Assembly: GCF_000025865.1 (NCBI RefSeq)
Contig: NC_014002.1
Span: forward strand, 1,364,001 to 1,428,000
Length of the DNA stretch: 64,000 bases
DNA from: Methanohalophilus mahii DSM 5219
GTDB lineage: Archaea; Halobacteriota; Methanosarcinia; Methanosarcinales; Methanosarcinaceae
Direction: 5' to 3'
Of the stretch, positions 45,926-55,639 are shown in pieces. A model generated the notes under the pieces. It worked only from the letters and a program-made list of their open reading frames with translations, had not been told where the DNA came from and searched no databases. Made by a program: the position numbers and the translations under genes. Position 1 is the stretch's first letter, and each line of letters starts with the position of its first letter.

Positions 45926-46777
45926 TCAGATACCCAGTGCCATCCTCAGTGTGTTTCTCGTAGCAGGGGACAATCCCAGTACAATAATAACCATCTTTAC
46001 GAAAGTTCTTAAAGATATTGATTCCTCGCTATCGTTAAACTGGGTGTCCAGCACATATATGACCGGGATGAAGATAGCAAGTTTGAGAGGATACATCACA
46101 AGTGCTGTACCTGTCAGATCGATCAGGTAGGCAGGCACAACATGTTTTTCGTAATATCCCAGCATATCAATACCGATAAATGTGGAAGATGCATCCATTA
46201 AATGAGCCAATAGGATGGTGAAATTGAGCCTGTCTGTGATCAGGCCGATTCCCTGCCAGCGTGCCAGGCCGTAAATGGAAAAAGCAACCAGTGTTCCTAT
46301 CACCAGAATCAGTACAAGCGCATCGGGCCTTACAATGTCCTCTAAATAGAGAAGAGCAGTGAGGTTGGCTAAAAACCACAATCCTCCTGCAGCGGCAAAT
46401 GTCTTTTTCCAGTCGCCTGCAACACCTAAGTCATAGAGTTTTTTGGATACTACCAGACAGGCAAGTGTCACAACAAAAACCACAAAGTAGATGTTGGGGG
46501 TAATAATGAGATATTTCAGGGGAGCACTGAATGCATTGGCATCCTCAAGCACCCTCAGGGACGACCCTGCCAGAACAAAGGGAATTATGGAATAAATGAA
46601 CCGTTCATCCACTTCAACTTTCATCCGGTCAAGCAACTTTATAACACCAAAGACACAGACACCAAGTATCAGGGCCCATGTTAGTGTATTAACCGGGTTG
46701 TAACCACTATCATAGATAATGGGCTCAATATAATACTTATTTACAAATTGCAAAATCTTATCAGTAAACGTATTCAT
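45926..46777 (-). CDS. DUF63 family membrane protein
   Basis: A 283-aa protein with seven or eight membrane segments. The family features PIIYDSGYNPVNTLTWA (~residues 18-34) and AHLMDASSTFIGIDMLGYYEKH (in two parts: AHLMDASSTFIGID and GYYEKH) are typical of DUF63, a euryarchaeal family of unknown function with conserved His, Asp and Glu in the membrane. It is the first gene of the DUF63-SpoIIM operon. Confidence 0.85.
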   Translation of the reverse strand: MNTFTDKILQFVNKYYIEPIIYDSGYNPVNTLTWALILGVCVFGVIKLLDRMKVEVDERFIYSIIPFVLAGSSLRVLEDANAFSAPLKYLIITPNIYFVVFVVTLACLVVSKKLYDLGVAGDWKKTFAAAGGLWFLANLTALLYLEDIVRPDALVLILVIGTLVAFSIYGLARWQGIGLITDRLNFTILLAHLMDASSTFIGIDMLGYYEKHVVPAYLIDLTGTALVMYPLKLAIFIPVIYVLDTQFNDSEESISLRTFVKMVIIVLGLSPATRNTLRMALGI

Positions 46778-46901
46778 CTATAAATCACAATCCGAAAAAT
46801 CCCGTTGGGGCTAATATACAGAAGAGTCCGGCGGAAAACACAATTATAGAAGAGATAGATATAATATAAGTGTTTTCATAAATAAGAGCAGGGTAATTCA
46901 A

Positions 46902-47963
46902 TTGAACGAACTCAAAAGCAACAAATGGATGCAACTGCCCCGGGACGTTCTGGTCGGCAGCGACATGTTAGGCAAAGTGGCCGATGTATGCAGTGATCTT
47001 AAACTCGGCCACAATGCGCTGATCGTAACGGGCCAGAAAACCCGGGATATCGCAGGCATGAAGGTCGCAGAGGAACTTGAAGAGACCGGCAGGAATGTAC
47101 AGATCCATGTATCGGGCAGTGCTTCCATGGAAGAAGTGGAAAATGTCATGGAAATTGCCAGAGAGATGAATACAGATTTCCTGCTGGGAGTTGGCAGCGG
47201 CAAATCCATTGATGTGGCCAAACTGGCTGCTACCAGACACAATGTACCTTTTCTGAGCATACCCACAGCCGCTTCCCATGATGGCATCGTGTCGTCCAGG
47301 GCTTCCATAACACATAACGGAGAAACAACTTCCATTCAGGCAAGTGCACCAATGGCAGTAATCGCTGACACCGAAGTCATCGCAAAAGCCCCTTTCAGGT
47401 TACTTGCAGCGGGCTGCGGGGATATTATTTCCAATTGTACGGCAGTACTTGACTGGGAACTGGCACACAGATTACAGAATGTTACATTCAGTGAATACTC
47501 CGCAGCTTTGGCCAGTATGACCGCAAACATTCTCATAGAATCTGCAGACTCCATAAAGCCTGAGCTTGAAAGTTCAGTCCGCATCGTTGTCAAAGCCCTT
47601 GTATCAAGTGGAGTTGCCATGAGTATCGCAGGTTCATCCCGACCCGCTTCGGGCTCGGAGCACATGTTCAGCCATGCATTAAACCGCATAGCTCCAAATC
47701 CTGCCCTTCACGGAGAACAATGTGGTGTGGGGACAATCCTGATGATGTACCTGCATGGCGGGGATTGGCGGGAAATAAGGGATGGCCTCAGGATGATTGG
47801 TGCTCCCACAACTGCTCATGAAATGGGAATCGAAGATAAATATATATTACAAGCGCTTGTTGAGTCTCATAAAATTAGGCCGGAAAGGTACACAATACTC
47901 GGGACCGGGATAACACCTGACGCAGCCGAGGTGGTGGCAAGGACCACCGGAGTAATTTCATGA
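46902..47963 (+). CDS. egsA: sn-Glycerol-1-phosphate dehydrogenase
   Basis: Makes the archaeal glycerol backbone, dihydroxyacetone phosphate to sn-glycerol-1-phosphate with NAD(P)H. The 353-aa product has the cofactor motif [15 protein letters not shown] (~104-118) and zinc-site residues in [10 protein letters not shown] (~126-135) and [10 protein letters not shown] (~266-275). The start is TTG at 46902-46904 with AGGGTAA upstream; the resulting [19 protein letters not shown] matches the family. It is essential for ether lipids. Confidence 0.95.
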   Translation: MNELKSNKWMQLPRDVLVGSDMLGKVADVCSDLKLGHNALIVTGQKTRDIAGMKVAEELEETGRNVQIHVSGSASMEEVENVMEIAREMNTDFLLGVGSGKSIDVAKLAATRHNVPFLSIPTAASHDGIVSSRASITHNGETTSIQASAPMAVIADTEVIAKAPFRLLAAGCGDIISNCTAVLDWELAHRLQNVTFSEYSAALASMTANILIESADSIKPELESSVRIVVKALVSSGVAMSIAGSSRPASGSEHMFSHALNRIAPNPALHGEQCGVGTILMMYLHGGDWREIRDGLRMIGAPTTAHEMGIEDKYILQALVESHKIRPERYTILGTGITPDAAEVVARTTGVIS

Positions 47964-47988
47964 TAATTGGTCATTACAGGTGATGCTT

Positions 47989-48432
47989 ATGGATGAAGAA
48001 GATACCATGATTACACTCATCGGAACTCAACTTGCCCGGGAAGGGGAAGAGTTCATATTTGAAGGGGAAGCTCCTGAATGCAATAAATGCAAACTCAGGA
48101 ATACATGCATGAATCTGGAAAAAGGACGCAAGTATGTAGTCCGGAAAATAAGGACAAATACCCTGCACGAATGTTTTGTTCATGAACAAGGAGCATACGT
48201 GGTTGATGTTGCAAAAGCTCCGATAGTTGCTGCCATTGATTCACGTAATGCTGTAGAAGGTTCCACTATCCAATATAAGGAACCCAAATGTGACACAAAT
48301 GACCAGGAATTATACGACCTGTTCCACCCTGCAGGAATTAAAAATGGTGATAAATGTACAGTTGCAGAAGTCATGGGAAACATTGAAAGTGACCAATGCA
48401 GCGGACATAAGAAAGTCAAACTTAAGTTTTGA
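47989..48432 (+). CDS. UPF0179 family protein
   Basis: A 147-aa euryarchaeal protein of unknown function with six or seven conserved cysteines (CNKCKLRNTC at ~35-44, then CFVHE, CDTND, CTVAE and C near the end), suggesting metal or Fe-S binding. The start is placed at the ATG at 47989, with AGGTGAT at normal spacing; GTG 47980 and ATG 47983 are too close to that site. It lies 25 nt after egsA. Confidence 0.85.
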   Translation: MDEEDTMITLIGTQLAREGEEFIFEGEAPECNKCKLRNTCMNLEKGRKYVVRKIRTNTLHECFVHEQGAYVVDVAKAPIVAAIDSRNAVEGSTIQYKEPKCDTNDQELYDLFHPAGIKNGDKCTVAEVMGNIESDQCSGHKKVKLKF

Positions 48433-48468
48433 AAAATCCCGGTATAATTTATAATGAGAGGGGCTAGA

Positions 48469-49095
48469 ATGCCAGAAACTAGTGATAAACAGATATTTCA
48501 TGAATTTTATACGGAAAAGCGATGGAACAACTGGCTTCAAAAAGTTGGAGAAAGCAATTTCAAACTTGAAGAATCCGGGGACACTCCTGAGAAGGATAGT
48601 GCTATTTTTGTGAACATGCAGGATGATGTGATCCTTGCATGCCTGAAAGTCATAGCTACCTGCCAGCGTGGAGAAAACTCTGTAGAAGAAACCCTTGATA
48701 TCCTCTCCAGCATCGAAGAAATCGTTCTTAAAAAGGTAGATTCTATATCCGAAGATACCGATATGATGATCGAATCCCTGCAGAATTCTTTACTGGCAAC
48801 ATTCGTCTCCTTCGAATGTTACCTGAACGGGGACTTTGACCAGGAATCAGAAATATCCGACCTCATAAAAGGTGCAGTCGAAGCTGAACAGGATGAAGAT
48901 TTCGAGGCCGCCCTGGGATATGTTGCAAGGATAGGTGCCCTTGTACTGGATGGTAAGGAACTTCCGGGCAAAGAAATGGAAGATATGCCCTATGGCATTG
49001 TTGCCGAATGGATGGACGGAATTGATTCCATAGAAGCCGCAATGGTAGGTACTGACAGTTACAAGGAAGATGACGGAGACTACGAGGTTGTCTGA
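48469..49095 (+). CDS. DUF2150 family protein
   Basis: A 208-aa acidic helical protein starting MPETSDKQIFHEFYTEKRWN. It matches the DUF2150 family of methanogens; the function is unknown. No membrane segments or metal motifs are visible. The C-terminus is rich in Asp/Glu. The ATG at 48469 follows GAGAGGGG; an in-frame ATG at 48454 lies before that site. It precedes the cfb operon on the same strand but is separated from it by 174 bp with promoter-like features. Confidence 0.82.
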   Translation: MPETSDKQIFHEFYTEKRWNNWLQKVGESNFKLEESGDTPEKDSAIFVNMQDDVILACLKVIATCQRGENSVEETLDILSSIEEIVLKKVDSISEDTDMMIESLQNSLLATFVSFECYLNGDFDQESEISDLIKGAVEAEQDEDFEAALGYVARIGALVLDGKELPGKEMEDMPYGIVAEWMDGIDSIEAAMVGTDSYKEDDGDYEVV

Positions 49096-49269
49096 ATTTC
49101 AATCTTTTTGATCCCCTCCCACCCTATTTTTAATAAAAGTTCACCCTGCAAAATCGATCCGAATTATTTTTATGCGATTACTCAGTTCTAGGGAGTAACA
49201 CAAACACCCTGCGAAAGTAAGACTGGTGTTTTTATACGTACCTTACACTGACAGAAAAGAGGTATTCCA
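49096..49269 (+). promoter_or_regulatory. Promoter region of the F430 (cfb) operon
   Basis: Two TATA-like boxes are seen: ATTATTTTTATG (49163-49174) and GTTTTTATACG (49228-49238). Between them are two inverted repeats, TTACTC-N8-GAGTAA (49179-49198) and AAACACC-N16-GGTGTTT (49202-49231). The second could be an attenuator hairpin for a transcript from the first box, or an operator overlapping the second box. AAGAGG precedes the cfbA ATG. Confidence 0.45.
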
Positions 49270-49665
49270 ATGAGTGAAAAAATAGGAATTCTAGCAATCG
49301 GACATGGAAGCAGACTACCCTACAACAAAGAAGTAGTTACAAACATCGCCAACACCATCGCAGAAAAACATCCTGAATATGTGATCCGTACAGGTTTCAT
49401 GGAAAACTGCGGCCCCTCCGTGCAAGAAGCCATGAAGGAATTCGAGGGAACCGGCGTTACCAGGATCGCAGCAGTACCGGTATTTCTGGCATCAGGCATA
49501 CACATCACCGAAGATATTCCAGAGATTCTCAAACTCGACCCGCAAACAAATGAAGGAAAAATTGAGGTCGATGGCAATGAAGTTCCCGTTGTTTACGGGA
49601 AACCCCTCGGTAACCATGAAATGCTGGCAGACCTTGTCTTTGAAAGGGCAAAGGAAGTTATCTAA
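49270..49665 (+). CDS. cfbA: Sirohydrochlorin nickelochelatase CfbA
   Basis: Inserts Ni2+ into sirohydrochlorin, the first dedicated step of coenzyme F430 synthesis (it can also insert Co2+). The 131-aa protein is the small, homodimeric CbiXS-type chelatase with the two metal-binding histidines H12 (AIGHGSRLP) and H78 ([13 protein letters not shown]). It is first in the cfbA-E-D-C-B operon. Operon context favours the nickel role. Confidence 0.95.
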   Translation: MSEKIGILAIGHGSRLPYNKEVVTNIANTIAEKHPEYVIRTGFMENCGPSVQEAMKEFEGTGVTRIAAVPVFLASGIHITEDIPEILKLDPQTNEGKIEVDGNEVPVVYGKPLGNHEMLADLVFERAKEVI

Positions 49666-49682
49666 ATCATTTCTGAGACCAC

Positions 49683-51017
49683 ATGACAGCAGGGCAGAGA
49701 CATTTTATAGTGCTTGACCTGAATCACGGTGGCCTGTTGATAAGCAGTAAACTTGCAGGCCACGGATACAGAGTAACCGCAGTGGACGTTTACGGTACAC
49801 TGCCAAAAGAAGCATTCTCTGATCTGCCTGCTGGAATAGAGGTGGTTAGTAAGCCACCTCTGCCGGCTAAAAACGCTATTATAGTCACACCTGTTCATCT
49901 GGATCCCGCATATCCTGTTCTTGAAAAGGCCAGAACACAGGGAAATACTATCTATTCTCATCATGCAATCACCGGCCAGATCCTGCGTGAGGAAGGTATA
50001 TTCGATCAAGCAAAAGTAATCGAGATCACCGGGGTTAAAGCCAAGACCAGTACTGTAACCCTTCTGGCCAGGATACTTGCCTTAAAAGAAAAAGTCATAC
50101 TGCATACGACCCGGGGTATAGAATACCTCTCAGAAAACCAACACATCATGCTCCATAAAGGTCTCAGTATAACTCCCGCTAGTATACTTGAAGTTATTAA
50201 TATTGTCAAAGGCCAAGAAATTGATCCATCGGTTTATGTCCTGGAAGAATCCCTGGGCACAACTGGCATAGGGGAAATTGGCATATTCACAACCCTCACC
50301 CCTGACTACAGGATCGCTTCAAACAGCAAATGGGCAAGTGAAGCCAAAATGCAGATTATGAGCCACCTTGTTGTGATAATGAATCATCAGGACACCAGGC
50401 TCATAGAAAATAACAGAAATACTGAGATCATAACATTTGCTAGCGATAATCAAAAAGCCGATCTTATCAGCCGGATATCCGGAGAAAATATCAGTATTAT
50501 TTCTGATGGGAAAACAATCGAATGCAAACTTCAACACGGTTACAATCCTGAAGAATATGCAATTGCTTTTGCAGCCAGTGCGTGTGCCGGGCTGCAGGCA
50601 GGTGCAGACCCCGACGATATCCGGAAAACCTTCGAGGAATTTAGAGGCATAGAAGGCAGAATGCGGCTAACAAAGTTTCGACAAAGAAGACTCATTGATA
50701 ATTCCAGTTCGGGATTGAATATTGATTCAGCAAGATCGGCCATTGAAATGGGATTAGATAAATCTGCAAAGAACGTGCTGATTATCGGAGAACATGCCGC
50801 ACAGGTATGCGAAGGCTTTCCTCCGCAAAATGTTCAGATACTGCTTTCAGAATACAAACAGTTCCTTGACCATGTGATCCTGATAGGCAAACGCATGGAA
50901 AATTTAAGTTCACAGAATATCATTCACCGGAAAAATCTGCAGGAAGGCCTGGAATGTGCCCTTTCGTTAACCGACAGCGGCGACACCATTATATCCTGCG
51001 TTAAATGTTTCAGGTAA
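49683..51017 (+). CDS. cfbE: Coenzyme F430 synthetase CfbE (Mur ligase-like)
   Basis: The last enzyme of the pathway: ATP-dependent cyclisation of the acetate side chain of 15,17-3-seco-F430-17-acid to form the F430 ring F. The 444-aa protein has a MurF-like fold with a modified P-loop (ITGVKAKTST, residues ~115-124) and the C-terminal ligase segment FRGIEGRMRLTKF followed by DNSSSGLNIDSA. It lies 17 nt after cfbA. Confidence 0.92.
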   Translation: MTAGQRHFIVLDLNHGGLLISSKLAGHGYRVTAVDVYGTLPKEAFSDLPAGIEVVSKPPLPAKNAIIVTPVHLDPAYPVLEKARTQGNTIYSHHAITGQILREEGIFDQAKVIEITGVKAKTSTVTLLARILALKEKVILHTTRGIEYLSENQHIMLHKGLSITPASILEVINIVKGQEIDPSVYVLEESLGTTGIGEIGIFTTLTPDYRIASNSKWASEAKMQIMSHLVVIMNHQDTRLIENNRNTEIITFASDNQKADLISRISGENISIISDGKTIECKLQHGYNPEEYAIAFAASACAGLQAGADPDDIRKTFEEFRGIEGRMRLTKFRQRRLIDNSSSGLNIDSARSAIEMGLDKSAKNVLIIGEHAAQVCEGFPPQNVQILLSEYKQFLDHVILIGKRMENLSSQNIIHRKNLQEGLECALSLTDSGDTIISCVKCFR

Positions 51018-51032
51018 AAAAGAGGAGAAAAA

Positions 51033-52142
51033 ATGCAGCAGAAGAACCTTTCTATCATGCACCCCCGCCCGAGTTCCATTGTAGCGGCGCTGTACACTTT
51101 GAGAGACCTTAATGTAGAAGTCGCAATTCTCCACGGGCCACCGGGTTGTTCTTTCAAGCACGCGAGACTGCTGGAAGAGGACGGCATCCGGGTTGTAACA
51201 ACTGCCCTGGATGAGAACGGTTTCGTGTTCGGAGGACATGACCGACTTGTGGATATGTTACAGAAAGTCGAAGAAAGGTTCAGCCCGAAACGCATCGGGG
51301 TCGTCGGGACCTGTGTGAGCATGATAATAGGCGAGGAACTCCATGAAGCGGTCATGGAAGCAAACCTCGATGCCCCTGTAATCGAAGTAGAGGTGCATGC
51401 TGGCTACAATGACAATACCAAAGGAGTCTTGTTTGCCCTGGAATCCGCCCTTGATGTCGGAATTATCGACAGGCAGGAATTTGAAAGACAGCAGCATCTT
51501 CTCAATGAAGCCACAAATGTCGAAAAAAAATATGGGGCTGCCAGCAAGGAGTATCTTGAACCTTCCCGTGGCGATGTAAAATATACTGTGGCAAAAAGAG
51601 TCATAGAAATGCTCAAAGCAGGCAAGAAGGGGATTTGCATCCTCAATGCCAAAAAAGAGACCGCCTACATGTTTGCCGATATAACGGTGGCCCTGCAGGA
51701 AGTAGCCGAAAAACTAGGTGTTGAGGACAACATTGTCAATTTCGCAAATCTTGATACCGGACTTGGTTTACCCCGGGTACGCCAGCATGCAGAACATATC
51801 CTTGCAGATATGCATGATAACGTAAAAATAGATGAAATTATAGGCGGACTTGATGAATATCCCATTGCAGGCCAGCAGGTCAGGCAACTTATAGAAGCAA
51901 AATACAAAGATTTCGATTTTGCCGTTATTGCCGGAGTACCCCATGCAATACCAATGGAATCGCTTGAAGGCATGGAACTTATTTCAATCACAAACGGCCC
52001 CAGGCAGGTTCATCCCCTGAAAGATATGGGCCATGAGCATGTGCTTGTGGAAATCGACCTCCATCCAAAAACACTGGGTGTGACAAATATCGTGGAATCC
52101 GAATTCGGAGCCACAGTAAGACAGCTTGCCCGGGAGGAGTAA
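51033..52142 (+). CDS. cfbD: Ni-sirohydrochlorin a,c-diamide reductive cyclase, catalytic subunit CfbD
   Basis: The NifD-like component that carries out the six-electron reduction and lactam cyclisation. The 369-aa product has conserved Cys in GPPGCSF (C39) and VGTCVSM (C94), the ligands for a [4Fe-4S] cluster at the homodimer interface. It is shorter than nitrogenase NifD, as expected for CfbD, and has no NifK-like partner. It ends one nucleotide before cfbC. Confidence 0.95.
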   Translation: MQQKNLSIMHPRPSSIVAALYTLRDLNVEVAILHGPPGCSFKHARLLEEDGIRVVTTALDENGFVFGGHDRLVDMLQKVEERFSPKRIGVVGTCVSMIIGEELHEAVMEANLDAPVIEVEVHAGYNDNTKGVLFALESALDVGIIDRQEFERQQHLLNEATNVEKKYGAASKEYLEPSRGDVKYTVAKRVIEMLKAGKKGICILNAKKETAYMFADITVALQEVAEKLGVEDNIVNFANLDTGLGLPRVRQHAEHILADMHDNVKIDEIIGGLDEYPIAGQQVRQLIEAKYKDFDFAVIAGVPHAIPMESLEGMELISITNGPRQVHPLKDMGHEHVLVEIDLHPKTLGVTNIVESEFGATVRQLAREE

Positions 52143-52143
52143 A

Positions 52144-52941
52144 ATGAATCCGCAGAAAAGAATTGCAATCTATGGCAAAGGCGGTATCGGTAAATCAAGC
52201 ACTGCATCCAATGTAGCCGCTGCCTGTGCCGATGAGGGCTATAATGTCATGATAATCGGATGTGACCCAAAAAGCGATTCATCCATAACACTCTTGGGAG
52301 GAAAACGTATCCCCACTATCCTGGACCTACTCAGAGAGGGCATGGAGATAGAAGAGGAAGGAGACGTTGTTTTTGAGGGATACAAGGCAGTGAAATGTGT
52401 AGAGGTCGGTGGACCTGAACCGGGCATCGGTTGTGCCGGCAGGGGGATTATTGTTGCCATCCAGAAACTCAAAAAGATATCCCAATCCATGAAAGAAATG
52501 GACCTTATCATTTATGATGTGCCCGGGGATATTGTCTGTGGCGGATTTGTCGCCCCGATCAGAAAAGGACTGGTCAATGAGGCCTATGTCCTCACCTCCG
52601 GGGAATACATGCCACTGTATGCAGCCAACAACATTTGCAAGGGACTGTCCCGTATCAATACGAAACTTAGCGGTGTAATCTGTAACTCACGCAGCGTCAG
52701 CCGGGAAAAGGAGATAGTGAGCAAATTTGCAAATGAGATCGGAAGTGAACTGGTGGCCTTTATACCAAAGGAACAGATCGTGCAGGACTGCGAAAGGGAT
52801 GGTTATTCAGTGCTTGAAAAGGCAGGAGGCACAGATATTGCTGAAGTGTATCGCGCCCTTGCAAGAAATATAATGAGCAGTGATTGTGCAGTTGACCCCC
52901 GGGCACTGACAGATGAGCGGCTCAGGGAACTTACCCGGTAA
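52144..52941 (+). CDS. cfbC: Ni-sirohydrochlorin a,c-diamide reductive cyclase reductase CfbC
   Basis: The NifH-like iron protein that delivers electrons to CfbD with ATP hydrolysis. The 265-aa product has Walker [12 protein letters not shown] (residues 10-20) and the two cysteines that bridge a [4Fe-4S] cluster between monomers, C97 (GIGCAGRG) and C132 (DIVCGGF). The ATG at 52144 follows GGAGG directly after cfbD; a longer frame from 52126 lies in that site. Confidence 0.95.
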   Translation: MNPQKRIAIYGKGGIGKSSTASNVAAACADEGYNVMIIGCDPKSDSSITLLGGKRIPTILDLLREGMEIEEEGDVVFEGYKAVKCVEVGGPEPGIGCAGRGIIVAIQKLKKISQSMKEMDLIIYDVPGDIVCGGFVAPIRKGLVNEAYVLTSGEYMPLYAANNICKGLSRINTKLSGVICNSRSVSREKEIVSKFANEIGSELVAFIPKEQIVQDCERDGYSVLEKAGGTDIAEVYRALARNIMSSDCAVDPRALTDERLRELTR

Positions 52942-52950
52942 GGAATTGGT

Positions 52951-54396
52951 ATGCCTGATCAAAACCTTATGGAGATGCCTCGTCTGCTGATATCCGCAGA
53001 TCGCTCCTCTTCCGGTAAGACAACAATTGTTGCCGGAATGTTAGCAGCTCTTACTGCCAGAGGATACAGGGTACAGCCTTTCAAGGTCGGCCTGGACTAC
53101 ATTGATCCCAGTTATCATTCTGAGATCACAGGCCGGAATGCCCGCAATATAGACGGCTACCTCATGGACGAGGAAGGAATTCGTGATGTATTCACCCATG
53201 GATGTGAAACTGACGAAATGGCAGATGTTGCCATCATCGAAGGTGTAAGGGGACTCTATGAAGGCTTTGATAGTTTCACCGATACCGGCAGTACTGCCCA
53301 GATAGCAAAAATACTCAACTGCCCTGTAGTGCTGGTAATCAATGCCCGCAGTATTACACGTTCAGCCGCAGCCCTTGTGAAAGGTTACACTTCTTTTGAT
53401 GAAAGTATAAACATCGCAGGAGTAATCCTGAATAATATCGGAAACCCCCGCCATGCAAAAAAGGCCAGTGAAGCAATTGAACACTACACCGGGATTCCCG
53501 TACTTGGAACCATCCGCAGGGACAATGCAATGCAGATATCCATGCGCCATCTGGGACTGATCCCGGCTCTTGAAGGACGCAGGTGTATCAGTGACCTGGA
53601 CCAGCGAATCGGGACTATCCGGGACAGGGTGGATGAAGGGGTGGATATTGCAGAGATACTTAATATCGCAAGATCTGCAGAACCTGTCGAAAAACCTCCA
53701 AAAACCATGTTCACATCCCGTGATATAAAAGGAAAGAGCCCTAAAATCGGTGTGGCACTGGACGAGGCTTTCAATTTTTATTATTATGATAACATCGAAC
53801 TGCTCCAGTTAGCAGGTGCAGACCTGGAATATTTCAGCCCGGTCCATGATAGTAAGTTACCCGATGTTGATGGATTGTATATTGGGGGAGGATATCCCGA
53901 ACTTTTTGCCCCCCAGCTTCAGGACAACGAACCCCTGCGCCGGGAGATTCGCGAAGCGTCCAGAGCAGGAATGCCCATTTATGCAGAATGCGGCGGACTT
54001 ATGTACCTGACAGAAAAGCTCACTACCGGCGTAAAAGGCAAAGGCACATACCATATGGCAGAGATGCCCGAAGCCACCACCGAAATGGTAGGAGCATTAC
54101 CCGGCCACACCCTCATGGGACATACCCGTGTGGTTAGTTACAATAACGGCCAGATCGTAAAGGATGCGATCATAGGCAAAAAGGGAAATACATTCAGGGG
54201 TCATGAATTCCATCATTCCGAAATAAGGGATATTCCGGATAATACGGATTTTGCCATTAAACTTTCCCGGGGAATCGGAATCAAAGGTGAGTGGGACGGG
54301 ATGACAGTAGGAAATACACTGGGCTCCTATGCACATCTGGAAGGTATTTCCTATCGTGAATTTGCCAGTTCCTTTGTGGATTCTATACTGGAATGA
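52951..54396 (+). CDS. cfbB: Ni-sirohydrochlorin a,c-diamide synthase CfbB
   Basis: Amidates the a and c acetate groups of Ni-sirohydrochlorin using glutamine and ATP. The 481-aa product has the CobB/CbiA architecture: an N-terminal dethiobiotin-synthetase-like domain with the P-loop SADRSSSGKTTIVAG (~13-27) and a C-terminal class I glutaminase domain with the nucleophile Cys in YAECGGLMYL (~346-355). Sequence alone cannot fully separate it from cobyrinate diamide synthase, but its place in the operon 9 nt after cfbC makes CfbB the better call. Confidence 0.92.
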   Translation: MPDQNLMEMPRLLISADRSSSGKTTIVAGMLAALTARGYRVQPFKVGLDYIDPSYHSEITGRNARNIDGYLMDEEGIRDVFTHGCETDEMADVAIIEGVRGLYEGFDSFTDTGSTAQIAKILNCPVVLVINARSITRSAAALVKGYTSFDESINIAGVILNNIGNPRHAKKASEAIEHYTGIPVLGTIRRDNAMQISMRHLGLIPALEGRRCISDLDQRIGTIRDRVDEGVDIAEILNIARSAEPVEKPPKTMFTSRDIKGKSPKIGVALDEAFNFYYYDNIELLQLAGADLEYFSPVHDSKLPDVDGLYIGGGYPELFAPQLQDNEPLRREIREASRAGMPIYAECGGLMYLTEKLTTGVKGKGTYHMAEMPEATTEMVGALPGHTLMGHTRVVSYNNGQIVKDAIIGKKGNTFRGHEFHHSEIRDIPDNTDFAIKLSRGIGIKGEWDGMTVGNTLGSYAHLEGISYREFASSFVDSILE

Positions 54397-54427
54397 AACC
54401 AACTTATAAATAAAATCAAATCTCATT

Positions 54428-55516
54428 GTGCCATCGCTATTTACTGTTTACCGGGTGCTCGGCTTGATAGGAAAATTGAAAGAAGACAGAGTTGTTGCCG
54501 GCAAAGAGGCAATTGAAGAGATATATGAAACCAGTTATTACGGCAGACCCAAAAACGACAAATTAATACTCACCCTGGTTGAAGCAGCACACCTGCTTTA
54601 CCGTGAGAAACTCGAAATTGAAAAAGAAGGCGTATCACTTGGATTTGAAGAATATTTCAAGAGTGCCTCCCTGTTAAACCCTAATTTTGAACTCAAGTAC
54701 ATTGTATATAAAGACCTTCGAGAGCGTGGATTTTACGTTCAGCCGGGAGTTGCGGATTTCAGGGTATATCCACGGGGTGGCAAACCCGGAAAATCCTCAT
54801 CCCGCAGTTATGTGTATGTTCATTCAGAAAGAGTGGCCCTTCCCCTATCTGTCCTTCTGAAAAACCTGGAATCAGCATGCAACGTGCGCAAACAGCTCAT
54901 AATTGCAGTTGTGGACGAAGAAAGCGATATCACCTATTATGAAGTGCAGGAATCAGACCCTTCAGGAAATATGGAACAACTGTATCCTTCACTGCAAACT
55001 CCTGCAACAATGCTTGAGGACCGTGTCATTATCTGGGACGGTGAAGCTTCCGGTAAACTTCATGAAAATGGCTTTTATGGCAAGCCCCTGGATCAAAAAA
55101 GGCTACAACTGTCCCTTGTAGAGGGTGCCTTCCTGCTAAAGAATAACATAATTGAAGTAACCACAAGATACAATCGCGACAAACTGGGTTTCAGTGAATT
55201 CTGCGAAAAGGCTGCGCATATAGAGCCTCTTTTCCAGAGGAAATACCGGGTATACGAAGACCTCAGGAACCGCAAACTCGTACCTAAAACCGGATTCAAA
55301 TTCGGTACACATTTCAGGGTCTACAGCGAAGTTAAGTCCGCATCAAAGATTCCTCATTCCGAATACCTGACCCACTCTATAGGTACACAACATGAATTTT
55401 CCCTGCCGGTTATGTCAAGGGCAATCAGGCTGGCCAACAGTGTGCGTAAAAAAATGCTTTTTGCGATTATAGCTAACACAATACGCTACATAGATATAAC
55501 ACGTGTAAAGATGTAA
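54428..55516 (+). CDS. endA: tRNA-splicing endonuclease EndA
   Basis: Cuts bulge-helix-bulge introns from tRNA. The 362-aa protein has two fused copies of the endonuclease fold, the alpha2 (dimeric, duplicated) form found in Methanosarcinales. The C-terminal copy keeps the catalytic residues Tyr (HFRVYSE), His (KIPHSEYLTH) and Lys (NSVRKKMLF). The N-terminal copy is the structural one and reads FRVYPRGGK. It starts at GTG 54428 without a clear Shine-Dalgarno sequence, 31 nt after cfbB. Confidence 0.93.
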   Translation: MPSLFTVYRVLGLIGKLKEDRVVAGKEAIEEIYETSYYGRPKNDKLILTLVEAAHLLYREKLEIEKEGVSLGFEEYFKSASLLNPNFELKYIVYKDLRERGFYVQPGVADFRVYPRGGKPGKSSSRSYVYVHSERVALPLSVLLKNLESACNVRKQLIIAVVDEESDITYYEVQESDPSGNMEQLYPSLQTPATMLEDRVIIWDGEASGKLHENGFYGKPLDQKRLQLSLVEGAFLLKNNIIEVTTRYNRDKLGFSEFCEKAAHIEPLFQRKYRVYEDLRNRKLVPKTGFKFGTHFRVYSEVKSASKIPHSEYLTHSIGTQHEFSLPVMSRAIRLANSVRKKMLFAIIANTIRYIDITRVKM

Positions 55517-55639
55517 TGTGCGCGTAAAATATATTAAAAATTAAAAATAACCACAATTAAAAGTTAAATAGCTAAATTTAGAAGATAAAACAGACAAAAA
55601 ACAGTTGATTTATTTAGAGTACAGGATATTAATGATAGC

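Noticed and set aside
52951-54396. Cobyrinate a,c-diamide synthase (CbiA) instead of CfbB
   Set aside because: The two are close homologues, but the gene is embedded in a contiguous cfb operon directly after cfbC, with no cobalamin genes beside it.
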